Below are positions 1-13,411 of a DNA stretch of 64,000 bases, piece by piece. The first letter of the stretch is position 1; the number at the start of each line of letters is the position of its first letter. Under the pieces are notes generated by a model. The model ran no database searches. It was not told the origin of the DNA and worked only from the letters and a program-made list of their open reading frames with translations. A program made the position numbers and the translations under genes. The stretch is from Pseudorasbora parva. Taxonomy: Eukaryota; Chordata; Actinopteri; Cypriniformes; Gobionidae. Location: the NCBI RefSeq assembly GCF_024679245.1, contig NC_090182.1, positions 39,652,547-39,716,546 on the forward strand, given 5' to 3'.

Positions 1-770
1 AAAAGTTCCTGTGGTGAACACATGGCTTAAAGGTGTCATGGACTGGATTTTTTCCTTTTTTTATACTGTTGTCTGAGGTCAACTAATGACATTTGTGTGG
101 TTTTTACATTCAAAAACATCATAACTAATAAGTAATAGGCTATTTTCTACATTGGTTTTGAGGCTCTTTCCTGCAACGCTCGGTTTTTATGGTCATGCAG
201 CACTGAAGACTTGCAAGTTAACGGTTAGGATTTGATAAGATTTGCATATTTAATGAGCTTCAGGTCCTGTGTTAGTACATATGGGAATTGTTTTGAAAGA
301 GTGTGGGAAAGTGGCAATCGGTATGGATTGCCTACAGTGATCACAAAATGTCTTTATCAAACAAACACAATGATTTATCTCTCATCCACCTGCGATTGTT
401 TGGAATGTTATTTTTGTATTACTTGGTGTAACGAGGTTCGTGGATGGAAGGAGAGGTGGAAACCGGTGAACGTTCAACAAACTTTAATGTAAACATAAAT
501 AAACAAAACAAAAGTAAAACCGCGGGCAGCCCCTCACGGACGACTGCCCACACACACATAATAAAACGTAAACAAAACTCAACATAAACCCTGGCCTGGT
601 CCTCTCTCGTCTTCCCCTGCCTTTGCTCCTCCTTTTATGCTCCCGTCACATGGCCGCGAGATGAGACCGGTGTGTCATGCAGCTGGAGCTCATTAACACT
701 CATCACCGGACTGCTCTCGCGGTCCCTCGCCCCGCTGCTTGCCACACTTGGCCTGCGGATCAGTGGATAT
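1..770. other. Unassigned AT-rich sequence with GC-rich tract
   Basis: No gene or structural RNA is recognised. Positions 520-770 are markedly more GC-rich than the rest and follow an A-rich stretch full of AATAAA-like words (485-520), which looks like the end of a reverse-oriented retroelement or LTR. That is an impression only, because no second copy lies in the window. Confidence 0.4.
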
Positions 771-771
771 A

Positions 772-1062
772 TGTCTGGTTCACTATCTTTGTGGGGACTC
801 TCCATAGACGTAATAGTTTTTATACCGTACAAACCATATTTTATATCCCCCTGCACTGCCCCTAAACCTACCCATCACAGGAAACATTCTGCATTTTTAC
901 TTTCTCAAAAAAACTCATCCTGTATGATTTATAAGCCTTTTGAAAAGTGGGGACCGTTGGCTGGTTCCCACAATGTAGGTAATCTCAGGTTTTACTATCC
1001 TTATGGGGACATTTGGTCCCCACAATGTAATATAAACAAGGACACACACACACACACACCCC
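772..1062 (+). repeat. Dispersed repeat with (CA)n tail, copy 1
   Basis: The stretch starts GTCTGGTTCACTATC and ends GTAATATAAACAAGGACACAC, running into a short (CA)n. Two further copies lie at 17,279-17,530 and 17,570-18,830, sharing words such as CCATAGACGTAATGGTTTTTATA and CCTAAACCTACCCATCACAGG. The third copy ends on the same ACAAGGACACAC junction, so the (CA)n belongs to the repeat terminus. This copy is uninterrupted and serves as the empty-site reference for MITE insertions in copy 3. Confidence 0.7.
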
Positions 1063-2428
1063 GTCAGCAGTCCTGCCTTATGTTTTGATAGCCCATCTGG
1101 AAAAACCATAGCCCCAGGACCTTGGGCTTTGTGAGCCCTGGCCCATACACACCCAAGTCTGACCCCGAATCAAAATGAACCAACAACACCACCACAAAAA
1201 AAGGATTCTTCAGCCTTTGACATGTACACATAATCAATAGATCTATATCAAGCTTATGCAGCATGTTTATTGCTTAGAAGTTCGATCTGGTTTAGCTCTA
1301 TGTAGGCCCATGTCATGTCTGGCCCAAGTCGGTGGGCGGGGCTACAGAATCAGGCGTACCTCTTCTGTAGATGCGGAGTTTTGCCACACGATGACATCAA
1401 AGGTGTGGCATATTCTGAGATCAATCGTTTGCTGCATGGGCCTGGTGTCAATAAAAGCTTTTCTTTGACTAACAAGTTTTCAGCTCTGAAACTTACAGGA
1501 TATTCTTATATTACCATGACCTTTTATATATCAACAGCTCAAGGGAAAGTTGATTCATGACCCCTTTAAATATCACACGTTTGTTATTTCCGACTCTTGA
1601 TCGGGCTGCCTCACTGAAACTTGGCAGCCACAAACATGCCACGAATGGGCAGAAAGTCCTTGCTCATAAGGCAGTACTTTTTAAAGTTCAGGAACTTTTG
1701 GGGGTGGGACTTGGGCGCTGAACTTGCTGATTGGTTGAGTTCACTCAGAATTTTGATTGGTTGACATGCAGTATTTTGTTTCAACCCAAAGTCTGTTGGG
1801 TGCGTGCAGAAAGAGTTGTTTGCTATTCGAATCAACAGTGGAGTTTAAAAAATATGACCGATGGGCTGACTACGAGGTTCAGGCTTAATTAAGCTTATAT
1901 GCGGAAGACAAAATCCAATCCAGCGGGAATTGTGCGCAGTACTACATCACTGGACTACTTTGCCTAATCTTCACAGTACTTTAGAACACGATGGAAAAGC
2001 AGACAACAACAGGTCGGGGGGGATTTTGGTGGAAAAGAGGCTATTGAGAAAGATCACCCATGTTCTTTTTCTTCCCATAAAACAAAACTCACTTCATCTT
2101 CTAGTGTGAGCATTCAGAGGATTATAAGGCAAAACATTGTTTGACACTGCCCTTTTGTCTGTGGTCGCACAGAGTTTTCAAATTGGTTAAGATTTGAAAA
2201 TCGTTTAGTGTGTCCCAGGCCTGACTAGGGAACTAAGCCAAATGGAAACAAAACAAAACAAAACAAAACAGATGTGACACCAATAAGGATAAGGAACATG
2301 TCCAACTCGGCAAAACTGATGGTCAACATATGAAATAAGGAGAATTTTTTTGATGAGACTATGTTACCTTTCTCTTGGTTCTGGTATTCATGAAAGATTA
2401 GGTTATAATATATATATATATATATACA
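1063..2428. other. No gene seen; possible TTAA-element end at 1437-1568
   Basis: No coding region is supported. The segment 1437-1568 ends CATGACCCCTTTAA, which resembles the terminus of TTAA-flanked fish DNA elements, but the partner arm was not located with certainty. A short pentanucleotide run (AAAAC)n lies near 2244-2270. Open frames here are short and unrelated to known domains. Confidence 0.35.
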
Positions 2429-4068
2429 CAGTCCCTGACAAAAGTCTTGTCGCTTGTGTACAAATTGACCTAAAGTGCCGCTGAAATATATTTCTAATCA
2501 AGATATTTTTACAAGAAATGGCTCATTTTAATCCCACCAGCTTTTGTGATAATGTTTCAGTGAAAAACTAAACTTTCAAAAAGTATTCTAATATTCACAG
2601 CTTGGTAAAGCCCATTGAGTCAATTTTTGCAAAGACGTAAGTGTTGTCACCTTGTCATATGAGCTTCACCTGTGACTAATAATGGATCAATTAGGTCTCA
2701 AGTGTGTATAAAAAGAACCCCAGTACGCTAGACCTTCACATCAACTGCAACTAGACCTCTGCAAACATGCCTAAGATTCACCCTGAGACTAAAGTTTTGA
2801 TTATCAAGAGGCTGAAGACCAGATCCACTGCTGATGTGGCAGACACCTTCAATGTGTCGCAGCGTCAAGTACAGAGGATAAATAAAAGATTTGAAGAGAC
2901 TGGAGACATTTTTGACAAGCCCAGGTCAGGCAGACCCCGCAAGACAACTGCTCAAGAGGACCGTTTGTTGGCTCGAAAATCCAAGGCCAGCCCATTTTCC
3001 ACTGCAGCAGAGCTCCACGAGACCTGGTCACCTGAAGTCCCTGTGTCAACCAGAACAGTTTGTCGGATTCTGTCTCGAAATGGCCTCCATGGTCGAATCA
3101 GTGCCCAGAAGCCAGCACTAAACAAAAGACAATTGAAAAACCGTGTGGCATTTGCCACGGCCAACAGCCTGCTGAAAGGATGGATGCTGGAAAAGTGGCA
3201 GAAGGTGGATTTTTCAGATGAATCTTCTGTTGAATTACACCACAGAAGTGTATATGTACGCAAATATTGCAGGAAACCTACTGGAGCCAGAATGGATCCG
3301 AGATTCACCCAGAAAACAGTGAAGTTTGGTGGCGGAAAATTCATGGTCTCGGGTTACATCCAGTATGGGGGTGTGCGAGAGATCTGCAGGGTGGAAGGCA
3401 ACATCAATGGTCTAAAATACCAAGAAATCTTAGCTACCTCTTATTCCCAACCATAAAAGAGGCCAAATTCTGCAGCAGGACGGTGCTCCATCGCATACTT
3501 CCATCTCCACATCAAAGTTCCTCAAGGCGAAGAAGATCAAGATGCTCCAGGATTGGCCAACCCAGTCACCAGACATGAACATCATTATGTGGGGTAGGAT
3601 GAAAGAGGACGCATGGAAGACGACCAAAGAATATTGATGAACTCTGGGAGGCATGCAAGACTGCTTTCTTAGCTATTCCTGATGACTTCATCAATAAATT
3701 GTATGAATCCTTGCCAAACTGCATGGATGCAGTCCTTCAAGCTCATGGAAGTCATACAAGATATTAAATTTGAATCTCACAGCACCACAACTTAATTTGC
3801 TGACATATTTTTGTATTTGCAGTAAATTTGTTCAATTTCTGTATAGGCGACAAAACTTTTGTCTTGCCAAAATTTGACCTTTCTGTCTTGATTAAATGAT
3901 AAATATTTTTTCTGTGAAAATTATTTTTTTCAGTGCATTAAACATCATTTGGGAGGGTTTTAGCTTTTCATATTAGCTATTTCTAACACCAATTAGTTAA
4001 TTAAAAGTCAGGTTAATATTAGGTATTTCTAGAAAATAGATAAGCGACAAGACTTTTGTCAGGGACTA
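2429..4068 (+). mobile_element. Tc1/mariner-type DNA transposon, inactive
   Basis: Terminal inverted repeats match at both ends: CAGTCCCTGACAAAAGTC at 2429 and its complement GACTTTTGTCAGGGACTA ending near 4068. Both ends sit in TA-rich sequence, as expected for TA target duplication. The total of about 1.64 kb fits the Tc1 family. The interior holds one plus-strand transposase relic (2767-3767). The long TIR continues inward (CTTGTCGCTT shared). Confidence 0.92.
2767..3767 (+). pseudogene. Tc1-like transposase pseudogene
   Basis: Tc1 transposases cut and paste the element using an N-terminal paired-like helix-turn-helix and a DDE catalytic core. The open frame from ATG 2767 runs 229 codons to 3456. 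It shows the HTH region (residues about 5-50), the basic GRPRK hinge (about 54-60) and the first catalytic Asp in the VDFSDES motif (about residue 148). The frame is then lost. The second Asp motif (QDGAPSHTS-like, about 3478-3510) and the SPDMNII motif (about 3568-3590) are in another frame. At the latter, the residues that normally carry the catalytic Glu (IIENVW in relatives) appear to be missing, leaving IIMWG. Homology continues to a stop near 3765. It is frameshifted and catalytically dead. Confidence 0.9.
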
Positions 4069-4122
4069 TATATATATTAGGTTATATTACATATAGGCTC
4101 CATTAGGTTTTATATATATAAC

Positions 4123-4269
<147 letters not shown>

Positions 4270-4594
4270 TTTGGATACAAGCAGTTTCTGAGTGGCACTT
4301 GTCCCATTAATTCCAGCTTTCTGTTCAGGATGTACAGTTTTGGTCTCTGACATGCTGATTCAATGCTGTTGCAATTTTTGAGGCTGGATTGTTAGAGCTA
4401 TCTGTGATGTGTCCATCTGTCTCTGTCACTGAGCTGTGGCTTGTGCTGTCATTATTTTGAGACTGTTGGTCTTGACTCATTAGACATTTTTGCACCTGCA
4501 GTTTGGTCTCTTTAGAAATCTGTTAGCTGCTTAAAATGTTTATGATGTTTAAAAATGTTTGTGTGGAAAACCTGAAGTAAGCTGCTGAATAAAG

Positions 4595-4917
4595 CAAGCA
4601 AGCAATAGCCATAATTTTACTGTCTCAGTTAACTATAGACCCGATATAGTCCGGCTATGAGTAACCCACTTCTAGCCAAATATATACCAAAGTGACGTGT
4701 TCCATCATGTAAGCAAAGACAACAGTGTTTGACTTTATTACAAGGTGTTTGACTTTATTTCTTTGACATGTTCATGTTCTAGATGACTAGTCTATTCATG
4801 GATATGGTTAGACGTCTATTAAATGACAGCCCAAATTTTGCCTGGTTTTAGCCTAGATGTCAGGGCTGTGTTTGGACGGCGGTTAGACAATTTTTAAATG
4901 CAAAACTGCTTGCTGGG
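4595..4917 (-). repeat. CCCAGCAAGC-type DNA element, copy 1 (uninterrupted)
   Basis: Read on the minus strand this matches the element at 49,338-50,009. It starts at the CCCAGCAAGC terminus (complement at about 4908-4917) and shares blocks such as GAGTAACCCACTTCTAGCCAAA and CAGGGCTGTGT. The far end is less clear, around 4595. At the point where the other copy carries a MITE, this copy reads straight through (near 4630-4645), so it preserves the empty site. Confidence 0.7.
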
Positions 4918-5099
4918 TATTGACAACAAGATTTGTACATCTTTTGAAGAAAATGAGCTTGCTGAAAGTCAACTCCACATTATTACAGTGTTGCCAGGTG
5001 TTTACTAGGGTTTTGCTATGTGGCTTTTTATGACAAACTAAACCAAATTATTGATTGTTGAGGGTGTTGCTATATAAATTCAGAAGTTCTGAGTTGTTT

Positions 5100-6780
5100 T
5101 TATTATGTTTCTGTGATTTGTTGGCTCTTCTTAGTGGTTGGTGGGATGTTTTAATCGATTGCTATGTTGTATCTATTTTTCTAACGTGATTCTAAGGTGT
5201 TAACACATTTCTATGTAGTTGTCATGGTATTTTATGGTTGCTAGGTTGCTGCTATGTTTCTGAGGGGTTTTGTGTGTTATAATTTCTGTTGTCTGGGTAT
5301 TTTTATGGTTGCTAGGTTGCTGCTATGTTAAGGTGTTTCTGTCACATTATGTTCTGTTGTCACCTGTGCTCGTTTTTCTGATTAGGTTATCATCCCCACC
5401 TGTGTCTAACTCCCTCATCTACCTTGTGTATTTATTGTGACTTCGTCGGTTATTGTTTGTACCTATGGTTAATGTTTGGAGTAAAGTCTGTGTTGAACCC
5501 TCATCTCCTGTGTTAATAAATAAATAAAATAAAATCACCTTTATTTATATAGCACTTTTTACAAGTCCAATTGTTTCAAAGCAGCTTCACAGTGTTAACA
5601 AGAAGATAATACAATGAATAATAGTGTCAATGCGGGCAGATCGGTAATATCGGTAATTGGGTGTTAACACATTTTTATGTAGTTTTCATGGTGTTTGATG
5701 GTTGCTAGGGTGTTGCTATTTGTCTAAGGTGTACTGGGTGTTAATACATTTCTATGTAGTTGGCAAAGTGGTTATGGTTGCTAGGGTGTTGCTATGTTTC
5801 TATGGTGTACTGGGTGTTAACACATTTCTATGTAATTGGCAGAGTGGTTATGGTTGCTAGGGTGTTGCTATGTTTCTAAGGTGTACTGGATGTAAACACA
5901 TTTCTACACTCTAAAAAATTCTGGGTAAAAAACAAACCAATGTTGGGGCAAATATGGACTAACCCAGCAGTTGGGTTGTTTTAACCCAGCGATTGGGTTG
6001 TCTTAAGCAAATATTTAACCCAACCGCAGGATTAAAACAACCCAACTGCTGGGTTAAAACAACCCAATTGCTGGGTTAGTCCATATTTGACCCAACATTG
6101 GGTTAAAACAACCCAGCATTTTTTTAGAGTGTATGTAGTTGGCAGAGTGTTTATGGTTGCTAGGGTGTTGCTATGTTTCTAAGGTGTACTGGGTGTTAAC
6201 ACATTTCTATGTAGTTGGCAGAGTGTTTATGGCTGCTAGGGTGTTGCTATGTTTCTAAGGTGTACTGGGTGTTAACACGTCTATGTAGCTGACAGAATCT
6301 TTGTATGGTTTCTAGGGTGTTTCTACGTTTCTTATGTGTTCTGGGTGTTAACACATCTCTATGTAGATGGCAGTGTGTGTATGGTTGCTAGGGTGTTGCT
6401 ATGTTTCTAAGGTGTACTGAGTGTGAGCACATTTCTGTGTAGTTGTCATAGATATATTATGGTTGCTATGGCGTTGCTATGATTTGTAGGTGTTCTGGTG
6501 TTAACACATTTCTATGGAGTGGGTGTTCAATGGTTGCTAAGGTGTTGCTATGATTCTGAGGTGTTCTGGTGTTAACACATTTCTATGTAGTTGTCAGGTT
6601 GTTTGAGGGTTACTAAGGTGTTATGTCATTTCTAAGATGTTTTGAGTGCTATTTATCACATTGCTATGTGTTTTTAAGGTGTTCTGTGTGATGCTATGAG
6701 GGATATGTGTGTGTTTGCAGGGGTGTTTTTGATGGTTGCTAGGTAGTGGATAAGGTTTTTATATGGGTTTGAAGGTGTTT
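5100..6780 (+). repeat. Degenerate tandem repeat field, about 75-80 bp unit
   Basis: Repeated units contain GTTGCTAGGGTGTTGCTATG, then AAGGTGTACTGGGTGTTAA, then CACATTTCTATGTAGTTGGC. At least ten partly diverged units are visible. The field is interrupted by a common dispersed repeat fragment (about 5520-5645, ending in a CAAAGCAGCTTCACAGTG motif also seen at 33.78 kb) and by a MITE (5907-6131). No coding potential is apparent. Confidence 0.88.
5907..6131. mobile_element. Palindromic MITE (CACTCTAAAAAA / AACCCA family), copy A
   Basis: Termini are CACTCTAAAAAATTCTGGGT and the inverse ending TTTTTTTAGAGTG. A TA duplication flanks it (5905-5906 and 6132-6133). The host tandem repeat reads TTTCTATGTAG elsewhere and here is split as TTTCTA / TATGTAG, which proves insertion at TA. 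The interior is a palindrome of TTGGGTT/AACCCAA words. It is non-coding and was presumably mobilised by a Tc1/mariner-type transposase. Confidence 0.9.
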
Positions 6781-6781
6781 G

Positions 6782-8110
6782 TCAAGATACATTTTCAGGA
6801 GAAATCGTCAGCATCCAAAATATTAATGTCTGACATTAATGTAATAAACGTGGGTACGACATGTAGACTGTATGATGATGACACCTATGGAATAGTAAGC
6901 TACGATGTAAGTTAATATGATGAATTAAACACCATCAGCATGCGCTAATGGTTAACAAATAGAGCAAGATGAATGGCACTTTGGGAATTGTGCTTTTTAT
7001 CTGCTCCAAAAAAGAGGAGCAAACGAAAGAGGAGGATATGGACGTGGTCATGGCTAGGAAAAAGAGGCATGTCAATTTTGCAAATTGAGCTTGAGGAAAG
7101 TAGTTTTAAGTTTTTAACCACGTTGTGTTGTTCAATATTGCCATTTCATGTTGCATTTTTATTGGTCATACGTCATAGAAGCAAAAGATTGTGAGATGAT
7201 CGAGCTAAATTTCTGACACTGTCGGAACATTTTCATAGGCTATCTTTGGTCGCAAGACCGTGACAACGGCTGTCTTTGAACCTCCCTCAAGTGCACAATT
7301 GGTCATTTTTCGTTTGCGACAGAAATTGCATGTAGACCAATAACATGAATTGGGTTTGTTTAAATCCATTAGAAATCATTTGTATTTCTTTGTTCACACA
7401 AGGACAATAATGGTATTATATTCCAAAACTAGCACTTTAAAACCCTTTTCAAATGTTTGCATTTTCAGGACCCCCAAACACAGTTCAAAACGCATTGAAA
7501 GTTTTCAGTTTTTTAATCTCTAATACTTTAATGGTATTTTTAAATTCATTTTATCCATCCACCATGCATGAGACTTCCTGACTCATGCTTTCAAGATCTC
7601 CAGCACATGCACACACAAACATGGCTTGGCTCAGCGTCAGACAGTAAATAATGGGCATCCCATAGGAGGTTACTTCACTCAGCAAGATTGTCAGGGTCAT
7701 GGCAAGAGCCTTTACAGTGTGGGACACGTGTGGCATTGCTAGCGTTCCTCTGGCTGGAGGAATGTGTGTTCCCTGCATTCATTTTGTTATAAGATTTCCC
7801 CAGTGGAAGTGCAGAGGCAGTTCAGCTGAAGAACAGGACACTAGTGGATGTGCTTTTGGACCTGGCAGATGTCAGTGAGTAAGAAAAGTACAGCTGAAAA
7901 AAAAAAACTATTTAAAGCTGTATTTTAAAGAACACTTCCACCTATTCCAGTTCAATATGCAGCAACTTAAAATTATTTTAATGTTTTTAGTGTCTGGTAA
8001 CACAGGTAACACATCTGCTACACCATAAGTAGCCAATATGTTAGCAGTATATATGTGGTTTGAATATGATGTTTTCAGAAATGTTATTTTGTCATGGTTG
8101 TGTGCAGGGC
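6782..8110. other. No recognisable gene
   Basis: The sequence is AT-rich and without convincing coding structure. A 73-codon open frame at 6973-7194 has a Lys/Arg-rich start but no domain that I recognise. The region is probably old repeat-derived DNA. Confidence 0.35.
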
Positions 8111-8243
8111 TTAAAGAAACACTCCACCGTTTTTAGAAATAGGGCTTATTCAACTTCGTTCCTACATTTTTAGATATGTGGGCAAATGCATTTTTGTCTC
8201 AGTGCATGCTTTGTTTTAGTTTGTCAGGTGCGTTGCTAGCTTA

Positions 8244-8414
8244 CACTCTAAAAAATGCTGGGTTAAAAACAACCCAAGTTGGGTTGAAAATGGGCAAACC
8301 TAGAAATTGGGTTGTTTGAATGGATCCATTCACTGGGTTCAAACAACCCAATATCTGGGTTTGTCCATTTTCAACCCAACCTAGGTTGTTTTTAACCCAG
8401 CATTTTTTAGAATG
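8244..8414. mobile_element. Palindromic MITE (CACTCTAAAAAA family), copy B
   Basis: The ends are CACTCTAAAAAATGCTGGGT and CCCAGCATTTTTTAGAATG. TA is duplicated at 8242-8243 and 8415-8416. It sits inside the left arm of the TTAA foldback element. The right arm (near 10,448) lacks it, so it inserted after the arms were in place. Confidence 0.9.
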
Positions 8415-8587
8415 TAGCTTAGCATAATGAATGGAATCCTATGTTGCTGGCTAGCATGTCCCGAGTAAAAGTGATTTAAAAAAAAAAACTAAATAAAACT
8501 ACCACGTAATTACTTCTTGTGGCGTGCAGATTCACAACGAGTAAAAATAGTGATGCAGATTAAGACTAGACGATGTCCTAGGCAGAT

Positions 8588-10390
8588 TGTTACATATATG
8601 TTTCTGTTGTGATGTTTTTCATGTATATCCTGTTTGGAGTTGTCACATATGTTCTTTTGTTCTCAGTTTCCCGCCACTTGCCTGTTCCTATAGTTACCCT
8701 TGTTAGTTTAATTCTGTTCAGCTGTGTTAGTCATCTGTGTCACCGGTTCCCCTTGTTAGTCTAGTCTGTTCTGAGTCTGATTTGAATAAAGCCCATTTTG
8801 TTTGGAAGTCTTGGATCCAAGTCCAAGTCTGTAAAAGACTTTATTAATTTTGTCCTTCTTCTAAGTGATTCTGATTTCTGCGTTGATTCTGTCGGTAAGG
8901 GCATTTCAAGTCATGATCGCGTCCAATCCCGCAAACCAGGGGACTTTCCAGCTCACCCGATTACAGAGCCCTCCACATGCCATTCCACCGCGACGGCCCT
9001 TGCCAAGAGAGTTTCTGACATTGGAGAGCCAGCGCAGAACGGCTGGCTCATTGATTTCGGCTCCGCTCCAGCCCTCCCGTTCCCCTGGACTCCGCTCCAG
9101 CCCTTCCCCTGGACTCCGCTCCAGCCCTTTCCCTGGACTCCGCTCCAGCCCTTCCCCTGGACTCCGCTCCAGACCTTCCCCTGGACTCTGCTCCAGTCCT
9201 TCCTCTGGACTCTGCTCCAGACCTTCCCCTGGACTCCGCTCCAGCCGTTCCCCTGGACTCCGCTTCAGCTGTTCCACTGGACTCCACTCCAGACGTTCCC
9301 CGGACTCCGCTCCAGCCCTTCCCCTGGACTCCGCTCCAGCCCTTTCCCTGGACTCCGCTCCAGCCCTTCCCCTGGACTCCGCTCCAGACCTTCCCCTGGA
9401 CTCTGCTCCAGTCCTTCCTCTGGACTCTGCTCCAGACCTTCCCCTGGACTCCGCTCCAGCCGTTCCCCTGGACTCCGCTTCAGCTGTTCCACTGGACTCC
9501 ACTCCAGACGTTCCCCGGACTCCGCTCCAGCCCTTCCCCTGGACACTGCTCTAGACTGTCCCCTGGACTCCGCTCCAGCCCTTCTCCTGGACACCGCTCG
9601 AGACGTTCCCCTGGACTCCACTCCGGACGTTGCCCTGGACTCCGCTCCGGCTGTTCCCCTGGACTCTGCTCCAGTCCTTTCTCTGGACTCCCCTCCAGAT
9701 GTTCCCCTGGACTCCACTCCAGACGTTCCCCTAGACTCTGCTCCAGACGTTCCCCTGTACTCTGCTCCATCCATTCCCCTGGACTCCGCTCCAGACGTTC
9801 CCCTGGACTCCGCTCCAGGCGTTCCCCTGGACTCCGCTCCAGCCATTCCCCTGGACTCTGCTCCAGTCCTTCCTCTGGACTCCACTCCAGATGTTCCCCT
9901 GGACTCTGCTCCAGTCCTTCCTCTGGACTCCAGTCCTTCCTCTGGACTCCACTCCAGATGTTCCCCTGGACTCCACTCCAGACGTTCCCCTGTACTCCGC
10001 TCCAGACATACCCACTGGACTCCGCTCCAGCCACCCCCGCTGCACCCTCGAGCCCTCTCAATTACCCCAAAACTATTTTTTTTTTGGGGGGGGGGGGGGT
10101 GCATAGGTCCGTGGGTGGGGAACATGTGGGTGGGGCTCCAGCTCCGCCCATAAAGACTCCTGACCCTTCATGGCCACCCACAGCTACACCCTGGCCCACG
10201 GCCTCAGTGCTCCCGCCCCCAGGACTCCAGGGTGCCCACCCTCCCTCCCCAGGTGGGCTTCTATGGCATGAGGAGGCCTTCTGGGAGGGGGGTGTAATGT
10301 TACATATATGTGTTTCTGTTGTGATGTTTTCCATGTATTTCCTGTTTTGAGTTGTCACGTGTTCCATTGTTCTCAGTTTTCCGCCACTTG
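8588..10390 (+). mobile_element. Non-autonomous LTR-type retroelement with proline-rich minisatellite
   Basis: A direct repeat starting TGTTACATATATG occurs at 8588 and at 10,298 and matches for about 90 bp, through TTTCTGTTGTGATGTTTT to CCGCCACTTG. The left copy continues to about 8810 and includes AATAAA (8784). The right copy stops abruptly at 10,390. A purine-rich tract (GGGAGGGGGG, about 10,283-10,292) precedes the right repeat, like a polypurine tract. No gag, protease, RT or integrase motif is present between them, only a minisatellite and GC-rich leader sequence. Family assignment beyond LTR-type is not possible here. Confidence 0.7.
9060..10030 (+). repeat. 24-bp minisatellite with 215-bp higher-order unit
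   Basis: The basic unit is CTCCAGCCCTTCCCCTGGACTCCG (24 bp) with point variants. A block of nine units minus one base (215 bp) is duplicated: the variant TTCCCCGGAC recurs at 9296 and 9511. Because 24 is divisible by three, all frames on both strands stay open, giving long Pro/Ser/Leu-rich open frames. The longest runs 451 codons from 8798, but the single-base deletions shift the frame between blocks. Confidence 0.93.
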
Positions 10391-10777
10391 GATCACTTTT
10401 GCTCGGGACATGCTAGCTGGCAACATAGGATTCCATTCATTATGCTAAGTAAGCGGCAACCCTGCCAAACTTAAACAATGCATGCACTGAGACAAAAATG
10501 CATTTGCCCACATATCTAAATGTAGGGAAGAAGTTGAATAAGCCCTGTTTCTAAAAACAGTGGAGTGCTCCTTTAACATGAACTTTTTTTCTCACCAGCC
10601 AATGTGGCAAGTGGTTTTCCAAAGTTACAAGCAAGTAACCACTGCACTGGCCACAATTTTAACATAGATACTATAAAGAAAAACTGCCAGAAAGATAGTT
10701 TTAATAATATTATCTCATAATTTTAACACAATTCCATAGAAAGACATCACACAACCTCATCATTTTCCATAAGTATA

Positions 10778-11430
10778 TGCCGATCAGGCATAACATTATA
10801 ACCACCTTACTAATATTGTGTTGTCCCCCTTTTGCAAAGGTATTCTAAGGTAGGTGCAATGTGTCAAAGTAACATCCACATGCAAGGCAGGACCTAATGT
10901 TACCCAGCAGAAAATTTCCCAAAGCATCACACTGCCTCTGTCGGCTTGCCTTCTTCCCATAGTGCATCCTGGTGCCATGTGTTCCCCAGGTAGGCAACAC
11001 ACACGCACCCGCCCATCCACGTGATGTAAAAGAAAGCGTGATTCATCAGACCAGGCCATCTTCTTCCGCTGCTCCGTGGTCCAGTTCTGATGCTCACGTG
11101 CCCACTATTAGTGCTTTCGGCAGTGGACGGGTCAGCACAGGCACCCTGACTTATGCGGCCCCATACGAAACAAACTGCGATGCACTGTGTATTCTGACAC
11201 CTTTCTATCAGAATGAGCATTAACTTATTGAGCAATCTGAGCTACAGAAGCTTGTCTGTTTGATCGGACCACACGGGCCAGCCTTTGCTCCCCACGTGCA
11301 TCAATAAGCCTTGGCCACCCATGACCCTGTCGCCGGTTCACCAGTGTTTCTTCCTGGACTTTTTGATAGATACTGTCCTAGAACACCCCAAAAGAGCTGC
11401 AGGAGATGGCCGCTTATGGACAAACAGTTG
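10778..11430 (-). pseudogene. Truncated Tc1-like transposon with transposase fragment
   Basis: On the minus strand, homology starts near 11,430 with a GHGWPRLIDARGEQRLARVV-like segment. It continues through an HTH region with a stop codon and includes the first catalytic motif AWSDESRFLLHH (about 11,025-11,060). It then reads GSVMLW and HVDVTLT and ends CTYLR near 10,855. The second Asp and Glu motifs are absent. The sequence jumps directly to the terminal repeat (GATCAGGCATAACATTATAACC, 10,782-10,803). So the C-terminal third and the upstream terminus are both deleted. It is dead, and a different Tc1 family from the one at 2.4 kb. Confidence 0.85.
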
Positions 11431-11643
11431 AAACGCGGCTAGTGACATTTGTTCAACCAATGGTGTAATTTGAGTTGGGACTAACTGTTTGTCCAACCAA
11501 TGACAGACAGGTGGTGTTTGCGAAATAAAAATACAAAAAATAAAAAACCTTTTGAAACTGTCATTATTCTTGCAATTACATTTGGGGCTGCTAATGGCAC
11601 AGAAATTACACAGTCCACTGAAAAAAAAGTGTATAGGAATATG

Positions 11644-13409
<1,766 letters not shown>

Positions 13410-13411
13410 GC

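Larger units (their letters stand above)
8111..10576. mobile_element. TTAA-flanked foldback element enclosing an LTR-type element
   Basis: The left arm starts TTAAAGAAACACTCCAC at 8111. The right arm is its inverse, ending GTGGAGTGCTCCTTTAA at 10,576. Arms are about 190 bp and match through CAGTGCATGC, CATAATGAATGGAATCCTATG and CTAGCATGTCCCGAG. TTAA at both ends suggests a piggyBac/Kolobok-type target duplication. The left arm additionally carries a MITE (8244-8414). The centre is occupied by an LTR-type element (8588-10,390). The element's own loop survives only on the left side (about 8465-8587). Confidence 0.85.

Noticed and set aside
8798..10153. 451-codon open frame rich in Pro, Leu, Ser
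   Set aside because: It is a by-product of a 24-bp minisatellite; frames on both strands are equally open and single-base deletions change the peptide register.
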